From Amycolatopsis pithecellobii (GTDB lineage Bacteria > Actinomycetota > Actinomycetes > Mycobacteriales > Pseudonocardiaceae), in the NCBI RefSeq assembly GCF_009707865.1, contig NZ_WMBA01000009.1, forward strand, positions 1 through 64,000: 64,000 nucleotides of DNA, in the 5' to 3' direction. The notes under the pieces were generated by a model that ran no database searches, was not told the origin of the DNA, and saw only the letters and a list, made by a program, of their open reading frames with translations. The translations under genes and the position numbers were made by a program. This document shows, in pieces, positions 41,642 through 49,749 of this stretch (position 1 is its first letter; the number at the start of each line of letters is the position of its first letter).

Positions 41642-42424
41642 TCAGCCAGGCTTGGGGTATCCGTTGCGCTCGGAAATCGTTGCGGCGGCCGCGATAACGG
41701 CCGGAGCGATGTCCATCATGGTGCCCGCGTTGATGCGGAAGATCGGTCCCGAGACCGTCAACGCGGCAACGACGTCTCCGTCGAGATCTCGAATGGGTGC
41801 GGCGACCGACACGAGCCCCACCTCGAGCTCCTCGATCGTGTAGCCGTAGCCCTCGCGGGTCACGGTGCTGACCTGGGCCTCGAGTGCTTCACGGTCGACC
41901 AAGGTGTGTTCGGTGTATCGCGTGAGGGGTTTGGCCATCAGCGAGTCGCGCTCGGTGGCCGGCATGGCGGCGAGAAAGACCTTGCCCGCGGCTGTCGCAT
42001 GCACAGGAGATCGTTGTCCGGCCCAGTTCATCGTCGTCACAGCAGCACTCCCGATTACCTGATCGACGGTGAGTACTTCCTGGCCGTCGCGGATCACGAT
42101 GTTCACAGTCTCGCCGACGCGCTCCGCAAGCTCCTGGCAAGTAGCCCGGCTTACGATGGCGATGTCGTGGCGGCGCGTGACTCCGGCAGCGAGCTGCACG
42201 ACGCCGTAGCCGAGCTGGTATTGCCCGCGGTCGGCGACCTGCTCGACCAGTCCGCGCGCTTCCAACGTGGCGATCAGACGAAAGACGGTGGACTTGTGGA
42301 CATCGAGCTGTGCCGCGATGTCGCTCACCCCGGAAGTGCCGTCGCGAGCCAGAACCTGCAGGATGGAGACGGCGCGCTGGACTGATTGCACAGCGTTGCT
42401 GCGCACCTCGCTGTTGTTGCTCAT
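41642..42424 (-). CDS. IclR-family transcriptional regulator
   Basis: This 260-residue regulator has an N-terminal winged HTH (VQRAVSILQVLARDGTSGVSDIAAQLDVHKSTVFRLIATLEARGLVEQV) and the C-terminal IclR effector domain (VNIVIRDGQEVLTVDQVIG, PVHATAAGKVFLAAMP, REGYGYTIEELEVGLVSVAAPI). It lies 47 nt downstream of the M24 gene on the same strand and is convergent with the FadR-type regulator gene. It probably controls the M24 operon. Confidence 0.93.
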   Translation of the reverse strand: MSNNSEVRSNAVQSVQRAVSILQVLARDGTSGVSDIAAQLDVHKSTVFRLIATLEARGLVEQVADRGQYQLGYGVVQLAAGVTRRHDIAIVSRATCQELAERVGETVNIVIRDGQEVLTVDQVIGSAAVTTMNWAGQRSPVHATAAGKVFLAAMPATERDSLMAKPLTRYTEHTLVDREALEAQVSTVTREGYGYTIEELEVGLVSVAAPIRDLDGDVVAALTVSGPIFRINAGTMMDIAPAVIAAAATISERNGYPKPG

Positions 42425-42471
42425 GGCGAGACAGTAGGGCCCGCGCGGCTCCTGCCAGGCGTGGAGGGCAC

Positions 42472-43689
42472 CTACGAGCGCTGGGCCAGTCGCGTGTCGT
42501 GAGGCGCCTTGCTCAGCACCTCGGGGCCGGCGTCAGTGATGAGTACCTGTTCCTCGAGTTTCATTCCCTCAGCGTCGCCAACCTCTCCGACGTAAGCCTC
42601 GATGCAGAAGACCATGCCGGGTTGCACCGTTACCCCGGTGTCGTGGTTGTCGAAGACGATGGTCGGGAACTCGTCGCTGAGGCCGGCGGAGTGAGCGATG
42701 AACGGGTAGCGCTGGGCGTGGTACTTGGCTGGGAACTTCTTGCACAGGCTGCGGCCCAGGTCGGCAGTGTCGGCGCCGGGGCGCAGCTCGTCCAGGATGT
42801 TCTGGAGGAACTCCTCGGCGTCGCCATAGAGCCGTCGCTGGCGCTCGGTGGATCGCACGTCACCGGTGAGGTAGGCGCGAGAGACATCGGCCAGGTATCC
42901 GGATGGACCCACCAGGTCGGTGTCGAAGGAGACCACGTCGCCAGGGCCGATGCGCCGCGCCGTCGCCTCCTGGAACCAGGGATTGGTCCGAGGGCCGGAC
43001 GAGAGAAGGCGACACTCGACGTACTCGGCGCCGTTGATGAAGGCGTGCGCCGAGAAGAGCGACCACGCCTCGAGCTCGGTCATGCCGGGACGGAGGTTTT
43101 CGTAGAGGTGAGCCACCGCGGCGTCGCACACAGCCAGCGAGCGTCGGATCAGCTCGATCTCTTCCGCGGACTTGATCGAGCGCGCGGACTCGAGTGAGAA
43201 CTGAGCCGGCTGCACCGAAAGCCCCGCTGCCTGGAGTGCGAGGAAACCGTAGGCATCTGTCCGGTCGATCCCGATGCGGTCGTCCTCGATTCCCAGGGAT
43301 CGCAGCGTAGCGATCAGCTCGCCGACGAATTCAGCCGCGCGTCGAGCGCTGCGCGTTCCGACGTCGAAGACCGACCAGCTTGGTGCGCTGCGCAACTCGT
43401 GCAACCGGCGCGGGTCCTCCGCCGTGCGTACCGACGGGTACTCCCACAGGACCGGCGATCCGTCCGCCGGGACGAGCAGGAACCGGTCCATGCCATGAAG
43501 GGTCCACGCGCGCATCACGGCCGTGCCGGTGAGGTAGCGGATGTTGTCGGCGTCGAAGAGCAAGGCGGCGGGCAGGTCGTGCTCCTTCATCGCGGCCTGC
43601 GTTCGCCTCAGCCCGTAGGCCGCGACGCGCTGTACGAGCGCCTCAGATGTCTGGGTCGGATCAACAGCGGCCTGGACCGATTCGATCAT
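42472..43689 (-). CDS. M24-family metallohydrolase (Xaa-Pro peptidase / DddP-like)
   Basis: A protein of about 405 residues starting at ATG 43689 behind AAGGAGG. The creatinase N-domain is followed by the pita-bread fold with candidate metal ligands: Asp and Asp in VVSFDTDLVGPSGYLADVSR, His in PFIAHSAGLSDEFP, Glu in VFCIEAYVGE and Glu in EGMKLEEQVLIT. The stretch SFDTDLVGPSGYLADVSR and the DEFP/KLEEQVLI segments resemble DMSP lyase DddP and its uncharacterised relatives more than ordinary prolidases. No signal peptide is seen. DMSP cleavage is only a possibility. Confidence 0.9.
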   Translation of the reverse strand: MIESVQAAVDPTQTSEALVQRVAAYGLRRTQAAMKEHDLPAALLFDADNIRYLTGTAVMRAWTLHGMDRFLLVPADGSPVLWEYPSVRTAEDPRRLHELRSAPSWSVFDVGTRSARRAAEFVGELIATLRSLGIEDDRIGIDRTDAYGFLALQAAGLSVQPAQFSLESARSIKSAEEIELIRRSLAVCDAAVAHLYENLRPGMTELEAWSLFSAHAFINGAEYVECRLLSSGPRTNPWFQEATARRIGPGDVVSFDTDLVGPSGYLADVSRAYLTGDVRSTERQRRLYGDAEEFLQNILDELRPGADTADLGRSLCKKFPAKYHAQRYPFIAHSAGLSDEFPTIVFDNHDTGVTVQPGMVFCIEAYVGEVGDAEGMKLEEQVLITDAGPEVLSKAPHDTRLAQRS

Positions 43690-44171
43690 GGAACCTCCTT
43701 CGTGAGTGTTCCCCACAATCCCGCAGCGTGCCGCAGAGCGCAACTAAATTATTATGCGAGACAATTCGATGGCTTGGGGGCCTGGCCACCGCCTGACCCG
43801 GACCGGGCTGGCCGGTCATCGTTCGCGGCGGTGGCCCCGCTCCGGTTGCGGCGGTCCTGGCTGCGCTGGGGTTGGGTCGGTGGCGGCCCGGACTCCGGTT
43901 GATCGGCGAATGCCACCGACCGAAATCGTATCGACCTGATCACTGTCCGTTGGAAACCACAGACGGACACTACTCAATTGGCCCAGCCCTATCGCGCAGC
44001 TTGTTCAGCACCGTGGTGTGGTCGATGCCCAGGTGGTCGCCGTGCTGTCGAGGTACGCGGTGGCACCGACCGGCGCGGACCGAATGCGGCGACCAGTACG
44101 CAAGCCGCGGCGAGCGTGGGCTTGGCGTCGATCCAAGCCGATGCCGGCGCGCGCACTGCCTGGGTGTCGGG
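43690..44171. other. Degraded spacer downstream of the broken lacI gene
   Basis: About 480 nt with no supported gene. The M24 promoter must lie at its left end, where AACTAAATTATTATGCGAG (43742-43760) is the only AT-rich part. The remainder reads as a short HTH-like peptide on the minus strand (HLGIDHTTVLNKLRD, near 44010-44060) with no family match. It looks like decay debris replacing the missing 3' end of the lacI gene. Confidence 0.45.
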
Positions 44172-44991
44172 TCATGGTCGGCGGGGCCCATGGGTGCCGA
44201 TGAGCGGCCAGCCCGCCATCGGGATGTCGTCGAAGCCGACGACGGTGAGGTCTTCCGGCACGCGCAAACCTCGCTCACGGGCAGCAGAGAGGATCCCGAG
44301 GGCGATCACGTCGTTGCCGCCGACGATCGCGGTCGGTGGGTCCGCGCGGTCGAGCAGTTCGCCGGCGACCGCCCTGCCGGTGTCGTGACCAAAGGTCGTG
44401 CGTAGTTTCTCGTCTCGACGCACATGGACGCCGCGCCTGCGCAGGGCGTCTCCGAGCGCCTTGGCTCGCTCCCGGCCGGTCGAGGTGGAGACGGGCCCCT
44501 GGACCATGGCCACCCGTTGATGTCCGAGCTCGGCGAGCAACTCGGCGATTTTGCGGGCACCTGAGGCGTTGTCCACCGAGCATGAGGGCGACTCGGGGTG
44601 GTCGAGTATCCGGTTGGTGAGGACGTGCGGGATGCCCCGCGCGGTCAGATCACGGGGGAGAGCGGAGGTGCGCAGGGTCGTGATGCTCGGAGTCTGTGAT
44701 GACCACAGTGCGCAGGTCGTGGTCGGCGAGGTGGCGGCGCAGCGGTTCGACCAGCTCAGGATAGTAGGGGTTGGTCAGCTCCTCGGAAACAACTGCGATG
44801 CGTCGGCTGCGCGTCGTGGACAGCGAGCGCGCCGAGTCGCTCGGGATATAGGTCAGCTGTTCGGCCGCCCATCGCACTTTCTGCCGTGTGTGTGGCGAGG
44901 TTCCGGGCATGTTGCGCAGAGCCCGCGAAACTGTCGGCTGGGAGACTCCCGCGAGTTTCGCGACGTCGAAGCTGGTCACTCTTTTCACCAC
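44172..44991 (-). pseudogene. LacI-family regulator, frameshifted and 3' truncated
   Basis: The 5' part from GTG 44991 or 44988 has the LacI HTH (VTSFDVAKLAGVSQPTVSRALRN) and the start of the sugar-binding domain (RSRRIAVVSEELTNPYYPELVEPL), then stops after LRTVVITDSEHHDPAHLRSPP near 44650. A second frame continues from TLRTSALPRDLTARGIPHVLTNRILDHPES to VDNASGARKIAELLAELGHQRVAMVQGP, ending GFDDIPMAGWPLIGTHG before an early stop at 44172. The last 60 or so residues of a LacI protein are missing. A frameshift near 44680 plus the truncation make it non-functional as a full regulator. Confidence 0.82.
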
Positions 44992-45019
44992 GGGTATCGC
45001 GCTCCTTGGTCGCCGAAGT

Positions 45020-45050
45020 CTCAATTGACAAGTATACGTATGCGATTGAG
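45020..45050. promoter_or_regulatory. Inverted repeat and TTGACA box between lacI and hisD remnants
   Basis: CTCAAT (45020-45025) and ATTGAG (45045-45050) bracket TTGACA (45025-45030) and the palindromic GTATAC. This arrangement suits a LacI-type operator overlapping the promoter of the hisD-like gene. Both genes are now broken, so the site is probably a relic. Confidence 0.4.
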
Positions 45051-45638
45051 TGTCTGAGGCTCGAGCGAAGGAGCCCAACAATGGTGAACTATCTGAAGAC
45101 GTCGTCGGCGAAGCAGCAGGACAGCGCTCGCGAGCAGGCCGTGTGCGAGACCGTTCTCGGCGTCATCGCCGATGTCCGCGCTCGTGGCGATGTCGCGGTC
45201 CGCGAGTACTCCGAAAAGTTCGACAGGTGGTCGCCCGAGCGGTTCCTTCTCTCCGACGAGCAGATCGCGAAGATCGTCGCGACTGTGCTTCTCAGCCCAG
45301 GCGACCGGGCCCTCCAACGCCGCGAAAAGCTCTTCAGAAGCTGCGCTGAGCTGGTACGAGGACACCGGCGGGAACACCAGCTCATCGCGCGTATGCTCGA
45401 CCATTTCGGCCATCTCCAACCGCAGCAGGGTGCGCTGCATAACCGTGTCCGCGAGGTTCCTGGTATCGCTGTTCGACCAGCCGTTCGGCACCCGCGTCGA
45501 CCGAATCTTCTCCAGCAGTTCCCCGCGACGCAGAGGCCCTGACGACAGGGCTACCAAAACGTCGGGAATCCACTCTCCATTCAAGAGGTTGCGCAGATCC
45601 CACAACCGCTGTAGAGACCTTTCGTCCCCCATTTTCAT
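45021..45638 (-). CDS. HxlR-type winged-helix regulator with aberrant C-terminal tail
   Basis: This frame gives about 205 residues from ATG 45638, which has GGAGTG 8 nt upstream. Residues 1-118 are an HxlR-family DNA-binding domain (LWDLRNLLNGEWIPDVLVALSSGPLRRGELLEKI, MQRTLLRLEMAEMVEH, VSSYQLSAASEELFAALEGPVAWAEKHSRD). The remaining 85 or so residues are antisense translation of the hisD-like remnant (junction near 45287), so the natural stop has been lost. The domain core may still fold. The gene is now tail-to-tail with the hisD fragment. Confidence 0.72.
   Translation of the reverse strand: MKMGDERSLQRLWDLRNLLNGEWIPDVLVALSSGPLRRGELLEKIRSTRVPNGWSNSDTRNLADTVMQRTLLRLEMAEMVEHTRDELVFPPVSSYQLSAASEELFAALEGPVAWAEKHSRDDLRDLLVGEKEPLGRPPVELFGVLADRDIATSADIGDDAENGLAHGLLASAVLLLRRRRLQIVHHCWAPSLEPQTLNRIRILVN
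45081..45287 (+). pseudogene. Histidinol dehydrogenase-family gene, 5' fragment (HpsN-like)
   Basis: From ATG 45081, behind GAAGGAG (45066-45072), about 69 residues match the N-terminus of the HisD family: MVNYLKTSSAKQQDSARE, CETVLGVIADVRARGDVAVREYSEKFDRWSPERFLLSDEQIAKIVATV. This opening is typical of the catabolic HisD branch (sulfopropanediol dehydrogenase and relatives), not of histidine biosynthesis. After about 45287 the reading frame runs into the antisense strand of the HxlR gene. The other 350 or so residues, including the zinc and catalytic sites, are gone. Confidence 0.8.
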
Positions 45639-45976
45639 ATCGCACTCCTGGCCGCTCGGTGCGCGCCTCCCCAAGCGCGACTAGGCTTTCTTGAAAATAC
45701 GAGCCAAACTCCGACACCGTCAGGACCATTCACCGTATGCCGATCTCCGCAGGTCGTGTAGCGCGTTTCTGCCTTTTCAACTTCCTCGGCGGAGTCCATT
45801 TAGACGGGGAGGGTGGTCCACACGCCGGGCCGTCCTGGGGCACGCAAAGACGCCTGGTCAACTAGCACGTAACGGTTCGGCTATGCCTGGCGCCATTTCG
45901 AGCAGGGGTGGGGAGCCTGGGGCATCTCCCGCCAAACCGACATCGGATCCGGCACGCGAAGCGGCAATGACGCCGT
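45639..45976. other. Spacer between HxlR and UbiA genes
   Basis: About 340 nt. An open frame on the plus strand (45691-45993) encodes an Arg/Pro/Ser-rich peptide without any domain and overlaps the end of the UbiA gene, so I do not accept it. The HxlR promoter should lie next to 45640. No other element is recognised. Confidence 0.45.
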
Positions 45977-46906
45977 TTAAACCAGGTGGGTGACAGCGAC
46001 GGCCAGAATCAGCACCTCGCCGACGACCACGACGAACAACAGGCGTTTACGGAGCCATGCCATGACCGCCGGTGTCTGCCGTTGTGCGCGAAGTATCGGC
46101 CCAAGCGCAATCACGAGCACGGCAAGGTGGATCACGGCCGCACATGCCCACCAAGGTCCGTAACGCCAGGCAAATCCTGCTGCCAATCCGAGCGAGCCGG
46201 CAAACATGATCAGAGTGGATCGGGCTATGGTTCGCGCAACCCCGTGTTGCCCGGAAGGCGTGCCGGCGCCGGCCGCACGGTCTGCTTCGATGTCCGGCAC
46301 AGACCACCACGCTGTGCGCCCCGTGGAGTAGACCCCCAAGCTCACGAAAATCAACCAGACGCTTGCCGGGAGGGTCGACGGGAGTGCTCCAGCGGCAAGT
46401 AAACAGGGCAGCGTTCCCGTGGCGGTCCCAAAAACTGCCGCGCCGAAGAAGCCTCGGTGTTTGAATCCCCGATGTCGAGGCGGCGGCCCCCAGTTGTATG
46501 ACCAATGCGCTCCAGCGGTGAGAAGAGCCGCCGCTGCTGGTAGCCAACGACCAGTAATTGCCGTGACGGCGCCCGCCAGGGCCAGTCCAGTGACGCCCTC
46601 GATGATGACCCACTGCCACAGACGCACGGGGCCGACTCGCACCGCCGCGCCCACTAGGGCGGTCTTGTCGTTGTCGTTCCGGTCACCGTCGAGGTCGATC
46701 ACTGTGTTGAGCGCGAGCCCGGCCACGAGAAGCAGCGCATTCGCGATGGCAGTCGCGATAACTGGCGCCGCAGCCAAATCGCGCAATTGGGGTGCCGCGT
46801 ACGCGGCACCCCATACGGAGTAACAGAGATACGCAACAATCAGCGGACCCTGGAGGCGATGAACGGCAGCGATGTCGCGTCTGCGATAGGTCACTTGACC
46901 GCTCAC
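45977..46906 (-). CDS. UbiA-superfamily prenyltransferase
   Basis: A 309-residue membrane protein starting at GTG 46906 behind GGAGG. Both Asp-rich motifs of the superfamily are present: LALNTVIDLDGDRNDNDK near residue 67 (N-x3-D-x3-D) and SVPDIEADRAAG near residue 200 (D-x3-D), which bind the Mg-prenyl diphosphate. Seven to nine hydrophobic helices are visible. Members prenylate quinones, hemes and aromatic acids, and some UbiA-type proteins are terpene cyclases. It is divergent from the HTH/IrrE-like/membrane protein/P450 operon and could make the prenylated compound which that P450 tailors. The acceptor is unknown. Confidence 0.9.
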   Translation of the reverse strand: MSGQVTYRRRDIAAVHRLQGPLIVAYLCYSVWGAAYAAPQLRDLAAAPVIATAIANALLLVAGLALNTVIDLDGDRNDNDKTALVGAAVRVGPVRLWQWVIIEGVTGLALAGAVTAITGRWLPAAAALLTAGAHWSYNWGPPPRHRGFKHRGFFGAAVFGTATGTLPCLLAAGALPSTLPASVWLIFVSLGVYSTGRTAWWSVPDIEADRAAGAGTPSGQHGVARTIARSTLIMFAGSLGLAAGFAWRYGPWWACAAVIHLAVLVIALGPILRAQRQTPAVMAWLRKRLLFVVVVGEVLILAVAVTHLV

Positions 46907-47025
46907 CGGAGCCTCCTCGCCTCATTCAGGTTCCATAGAAAACGATTCCGCAGGTCGCGGCGGCACGGCAGTCGAAGTGCACCGCAAGTTCAGTGGCGAC
47001 CTCTCCGGCGAGTGTTCACAGTTAC

Positions 47026-47056
47026 TTGACTTTCGGCTAAGGTATTGCCCAACTTA
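47026..47056 (+). promoter_or_regulatory. Candidate promoter and dyad for the HTH-P450 operon
   Basis: TTGACT (47026-47031), an 18-nt spacer and CAACTT (47050-47055) make a moderate promoter match. CTAAG (47036-47040) and CTTAG (47052-47056) form an inverted repeat over the spacer, suitable for autoregulation by one of the HTH proteins encoded just downstream. Confidence 0.45.
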
Positions 47057-47114
47057 GTGGACCGGTCAACCAACAAGGGACTGCCTGTGGTGACCGAGTC
47101 TGTAAGGGGTGCCT

Positions 47115-47444
47115 GTGGCGGACGAGGAGCTCGACCAGACATCAGCGTCGATTGTGTCGTATCGCCTCAGTAGGTTGATTGCGCTCGACGAAGAGCGACG
47201 CGGGCCTGACAAGCAGCCACGCAATCAGGTTGAGTTCGCCCGACACCTGGAGAAGCAGCTCAAGAGGTACACGAAGCAACATGTCAACGCGGTCGTCAAC
47301 TATTGGAAACGACCTGGTGAGCGGAACCCTCGGATCAGTTTCGAGCTCGTCGATGAGGCTGGCGCTTTTGGAATGTCCCGATTGAGGTCTTTAGCAGGCG
47401 CTACAAATGGGACGATGCCGAAATGGGTCGTCGGCTCGATTTGA
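47115..47444 (+). CDS. Short degenerate XRE-like HTH protein
   Basis: A protein of about 109 residues; GTG 47115 has AAGGGG 5 nt upstream, and GTG 47109 is an alternative start. The sequence (YRLSRLIALDEERRGPDKQPRNQVEFARHLEKQLKRYTKQHVNAVVNYWKR) follows the pattern of the HTH proteins that precede IrrE-like and MAB_1171c genes in streptomycetes: RL-x-LI, a GP loop, a helix-turn-helix and a P-rich end. Recognition-helix residues are poorly conserved. It lacks the C-terminal domain found in the next gene, which it overlaps by 22 nt. DNA binding is inferred. Confidence 0.7.
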   Translation: MADEELDQTSASIVSYRLSRLIALDEERRGPDKQPRNQVEFARHLEKQLKRYTKQHVNAVVNYWKRPGERNPRISFELVDEAGAFGMSRLRSLAGATNGTMPKWVVGSI

Positions 47445-47950
47445 ATCGTGCGTTGAGGCGTGAACAGAGTCGGAATATCATCTGCCGTCGCGTCGATTTC
47501 ATTGTGCGTTGCCTTGCCGGCAAGGTCCGCGCCGATGGAACGCCCTACACCGTCACAGGCCTTGCCGATTACGTCTCGGCGAAGACTGCGGCCAAATACG
47601 GCGGAGCTGACGTTGAGAATCTGCTCAACGAGTCGTCCGACGTGGGTTGGCTTCCGGCTTTTGATCTGTTGGAAGCCGTTGTGGAGTGGGCCGACGTGCC
47701 GGTCGAATGGCTCGATCTCGACTATCCATGGTCGGACAACGACATCTGGGAGAGGCTCGAGCTTCGTGAACTGCTCCGTGATGGAGAACTGCGACTCTTC
47801 GCTGCGCGACAGGGCGATGACATCAGCCGCCGCGGCCTGATACAGGGTCTCCGCAACATCCAGGACTTTCGCGCGCATCTGCAGTCGACGCAACCCCCGT
47901 CGTCGCGGACTATGCAAAGTTCACCGGGCGATGGAGGGCGGGGGAGATGA
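47423..47950 (+). CDS. XRE-like HTH regulator, second copy with C-terminal domain
   Basis: This 175-residue protein starts at ATG 47423, within the end of the previous gene. Residues 15-95 (IICRRVDFIVRCLAGKVRADGTPYTVTGLADYVSAKTAAKYGGADVENLLNESSDVGWLPAFDLLEAVVEWADVPVEWL) follow the order of the streptomycete HTH regulators paired with IrrE-like proteins. The C-terminal helix (ELRELLRDGELRLFAARQGDDISRRGLIQGLRNIQDFR) matches their C-terminal segment. The pair looks like a divergent tandem duplication. The stop overlaps the next start (ATGA). Confidence 0.75.
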   Translation: MGRRLDLNRALRREQSRNIICRRVDFIVRCLAGKVRADGTPYTVTGLADYVSAKTAAKYGGADVENLLNESSDVGWLPAFDLLEAVVEWADVPVEWLDLDYPWSDNDIWERLELRELLRDGELRLFAARQGDDISRRGLIQGLRNIQDFRAHLQSTQPPSSRTMQSSPGDGGRGR

Positions 47951-48450
47951 CTGGTAGGGAGAGTGGCCACGCTAGCCGGAATCGACCGGTCTCTGTCGAT
48001 GGGCTTTTCAAGCTACTCGAGATACGCCGCGACTATCGCCGCGTCGCCTTTATTGAGGCTGAGATCGGCCAACGGGCGACCTGCGGACTACTCCTGTCAG
48101 ACAAAAGATTGCCTGTCGACTACATCCTCTACAACCTCACCGCGCCCCTGGAGCTTCAAATAGAAGTTTGGTTGCATGAGTGGACACGTTTGTGGTACGA
48201 CGACAAGGGAATCAACAAAGCCGCAATTGACGGCAACAGGGATATCTTGCGGCGGCATCTGGGTGATCTCGCGCCCACTGTGGCGCCGGCCAAGAGCGAT
48301 TACAAGAAGCCAGCAGAGGCACGCGCGGAGTCGCTCGCGACTTTCCTGCACAACGAGATCAGTAGTCCTCACGCCATGCTCAGCAGAGTTGGTGACAACG
48401 ACCCGCTCGCAGTTCTGTTTGGCGTAGGGCGTCGTCGGCGGCGGCGGTAA
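47947..48450 (+). CDS. Degenerate ImmA/IrrE-like protein (HEWTR in place of HExxH)
   Basis: This 167-residue protein starts at ATG 47947, coupled to the second HTH gene. Its centre, LLSDKRLPVDYILYNLTAPLELQIEVWLHEWTRLWYDD, aligns by layout with the IrrE-like proteins that follow such HTH genes, where the last part reads LLHELxHLLL. Here the motif is HEWTR: the second zinc His is Arg, so protease activity is unlikely. The C-terminus is short and ends in a run of Arg. It may act as a scaffold or sensor with the HTH proteins. Family assignment rests on context and pattern. Confidence 0.65.
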   Translation: MTGRESGHASRNRPVSVDGLFKLLEIRRDYRRVAFIEAEIGQRATCGLLLSDKRLPVDYILYNLTAPLELQIEVWLHEWTRLWYDDKGINKAAIDGNRDILRRHLGDLAPTVAPAKSDYKKPAEARAESLATFLHNEISSPHAMLSRVGDNDPLAVLFGVGRRRRRR

Positions 48451-48451
48451 C

Positions 48452-49663
48452 GTGTACGAATTGTTGGTGCTGCTTCTGATGATCGGCGCCGTCGGCGGTG
48501 CTATCGCTCGCGGCGTCCGGTCGGCAGACTCCGGCTTCGGCTTCTTCCTGTCGATCTTCGTTGCCGGCGGTCTCGGTGCTATCTTCTCCACGCGCACTAC
48601 CGTCAATTTGATCTCGCGCACAGGTTTAGAGCCATTTCCTCAGAGCACCTACTTGCTCGGTTGCCTTCTTGGGGATGCTGCCGCGTTCTTCGTGGCATCA
48701 TTGCTGTCTGCCTCCACTGCGACAGACAAGGGCACAGTACGTTCGAGGACGCTGCGGCGCTCCTTGGCATTGCCTTGCTGCGCCGCGGCCCAATACGTGT
48801 TACTACGCAGCCTCAACCCAATACCGAACGTTGAGATTCTGACTGCCTACAGCCGGGATTGGCGTCTAGCTGTGTTTCAGATCGTCTTCACCGGGTTCAT
48901 CGCAGGATGCGCCATCGAATTTCTCATGATCTCGCGGCGGTACAGACGGCGTACGTCAACGTCGCTCGCTGTTCGGATCAGCCTTCTGTTCGAAGAGATA
49001 GGCGGGGCGCTTGCTCTCGTGTGGTGGGCATGGTGCACCGCTCTTGCCTTGCTGGATCTCGCTGGTTTCAACACTTTTCTCGACAATCTCACCATCACCC
49101 AGCTCTTCTCGGCAGGCATCTTCACATCAATGTGTATCGGTGCGATCGGCATCCAATGGCAGCGCCCCATTGTCAACAGCGCGTTTCAGATATGGAGATG
49201 GTATTTCGTCCGCAAGGTCGCACCTCTCCACGAAATGGTCAAGGCGGCTGGCGAACCATGCATCCTTACTCGCCCGCATTTACATTTGGACCCAATCGAG
49301 GCCGAGGGCGATATTGAAGAGAATATGCTGCCGCGCAGGGCAAGCATCGACCGCAACATCTCGTGGCGATGGAAGCGGATGAAACTCGAAATCAGTGAAA
49401 TTCAACTACGGTTGACGAACCTTGTTCATCCGAACATTGGCGACATGGCGCGGCGCGAAGCGCATCAACGAAAACTGTCGCCTCAAAGCGTTCCGACGAG
49501 GCGCATTTCAACTTCTCAAATCTCCAACGGGAATTTGGTGAGGTGTCACGGGCTCCGACGGCGTCCAACCCGACCTCGCCGCCCTCGTTCCGCATGCCCT
49601 CGCTGGGAGAGCGTTGAACCGGCACCACTAGTGGACCCGCCCATCAACCCAAGGACTGCTTGA
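48452..49663 (+). CDS. MAB_1171c-like (DUF6545-type) integral membrane protein
   Basis: This 403-residue protein starts at GTG 48452, 1 nt after the previous stop. About seven hydrophobic segments fill residues 1-240 (MYELLVLLLMIGAVGGAIA, FFLSIFVAGGLGAIF, YLLGCLLGDAAAFFVASLL, VFQIVFTGFIAGCAIEFLM, GGALALVWWAWCTALALLDLAG, LFSAGIFTSMCIGAIGI). The soluble tail (HLHLDPIEAEGDIEENMLPRRASIDRNISWRWKRMKLEISEIQLRL) keeps the R-x2-I-x-D/I-x-E-I spacing of this actinobacterial family. The family has been called a putative transporter but its function is unknown. The last 90 or so residues are basic and Pro-rich and may be disordered. Confidence 0.8.
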   Translation: MYELLVLLLMIGAVGGAIARGVRSADSGFGFFLSIFVAGGLGAIFSTRTTVNLISRTGLEPFPQSTYLLGCLLGDAAAFFVASLLSASTATDKGTVRSRTLRRSLALPCCAAAQYVLLRSLNPIPNVEILTAYSRDWRLAVFQIVFTGFIAGCAIEFLMISRRYRRRTSTSLAVRISLLFEEIGGALALVWWAWCTALALLDLAGFNTFLDNLTITQLFSAGIFTSMCIGAIGIQWQRPIVNSAFQIWRWYFVRKVAPLHEMVKAAGEPCILTRPHLHLDPIEAEGDIEENMLPRRASIDRNISWRWKRMKLEISEIQLRLTNLVHPNIGDMARREAHQRKLSPQSVPTRRISTSQISNGNLVRCHGLRRRPTRPRRPRSACPRWESVEPAPLVDPPINPRTA

Positions 49664-49749
49664 CTCCCGAACCCCCAGGAAGCGAGGCACATTGTGCGCA
49701 CGAACCTTCAACGCCACCGTACTGCTCGCTTGCCGCAAGGGGTCACATC

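Noticed and set aside
45081-45542. Single 150-residue protein from the hisD-like start
   Set aside because: Only the first 69 or so residues match the HisD family; the rest is antisense HxlR sequence.
45691-45993. 100-residue frame between HxlR and UbiA
   Set aside because: Low-complexity Arg/Ser/Pro sequence overlapping the UbiA 3' end, without a domain.
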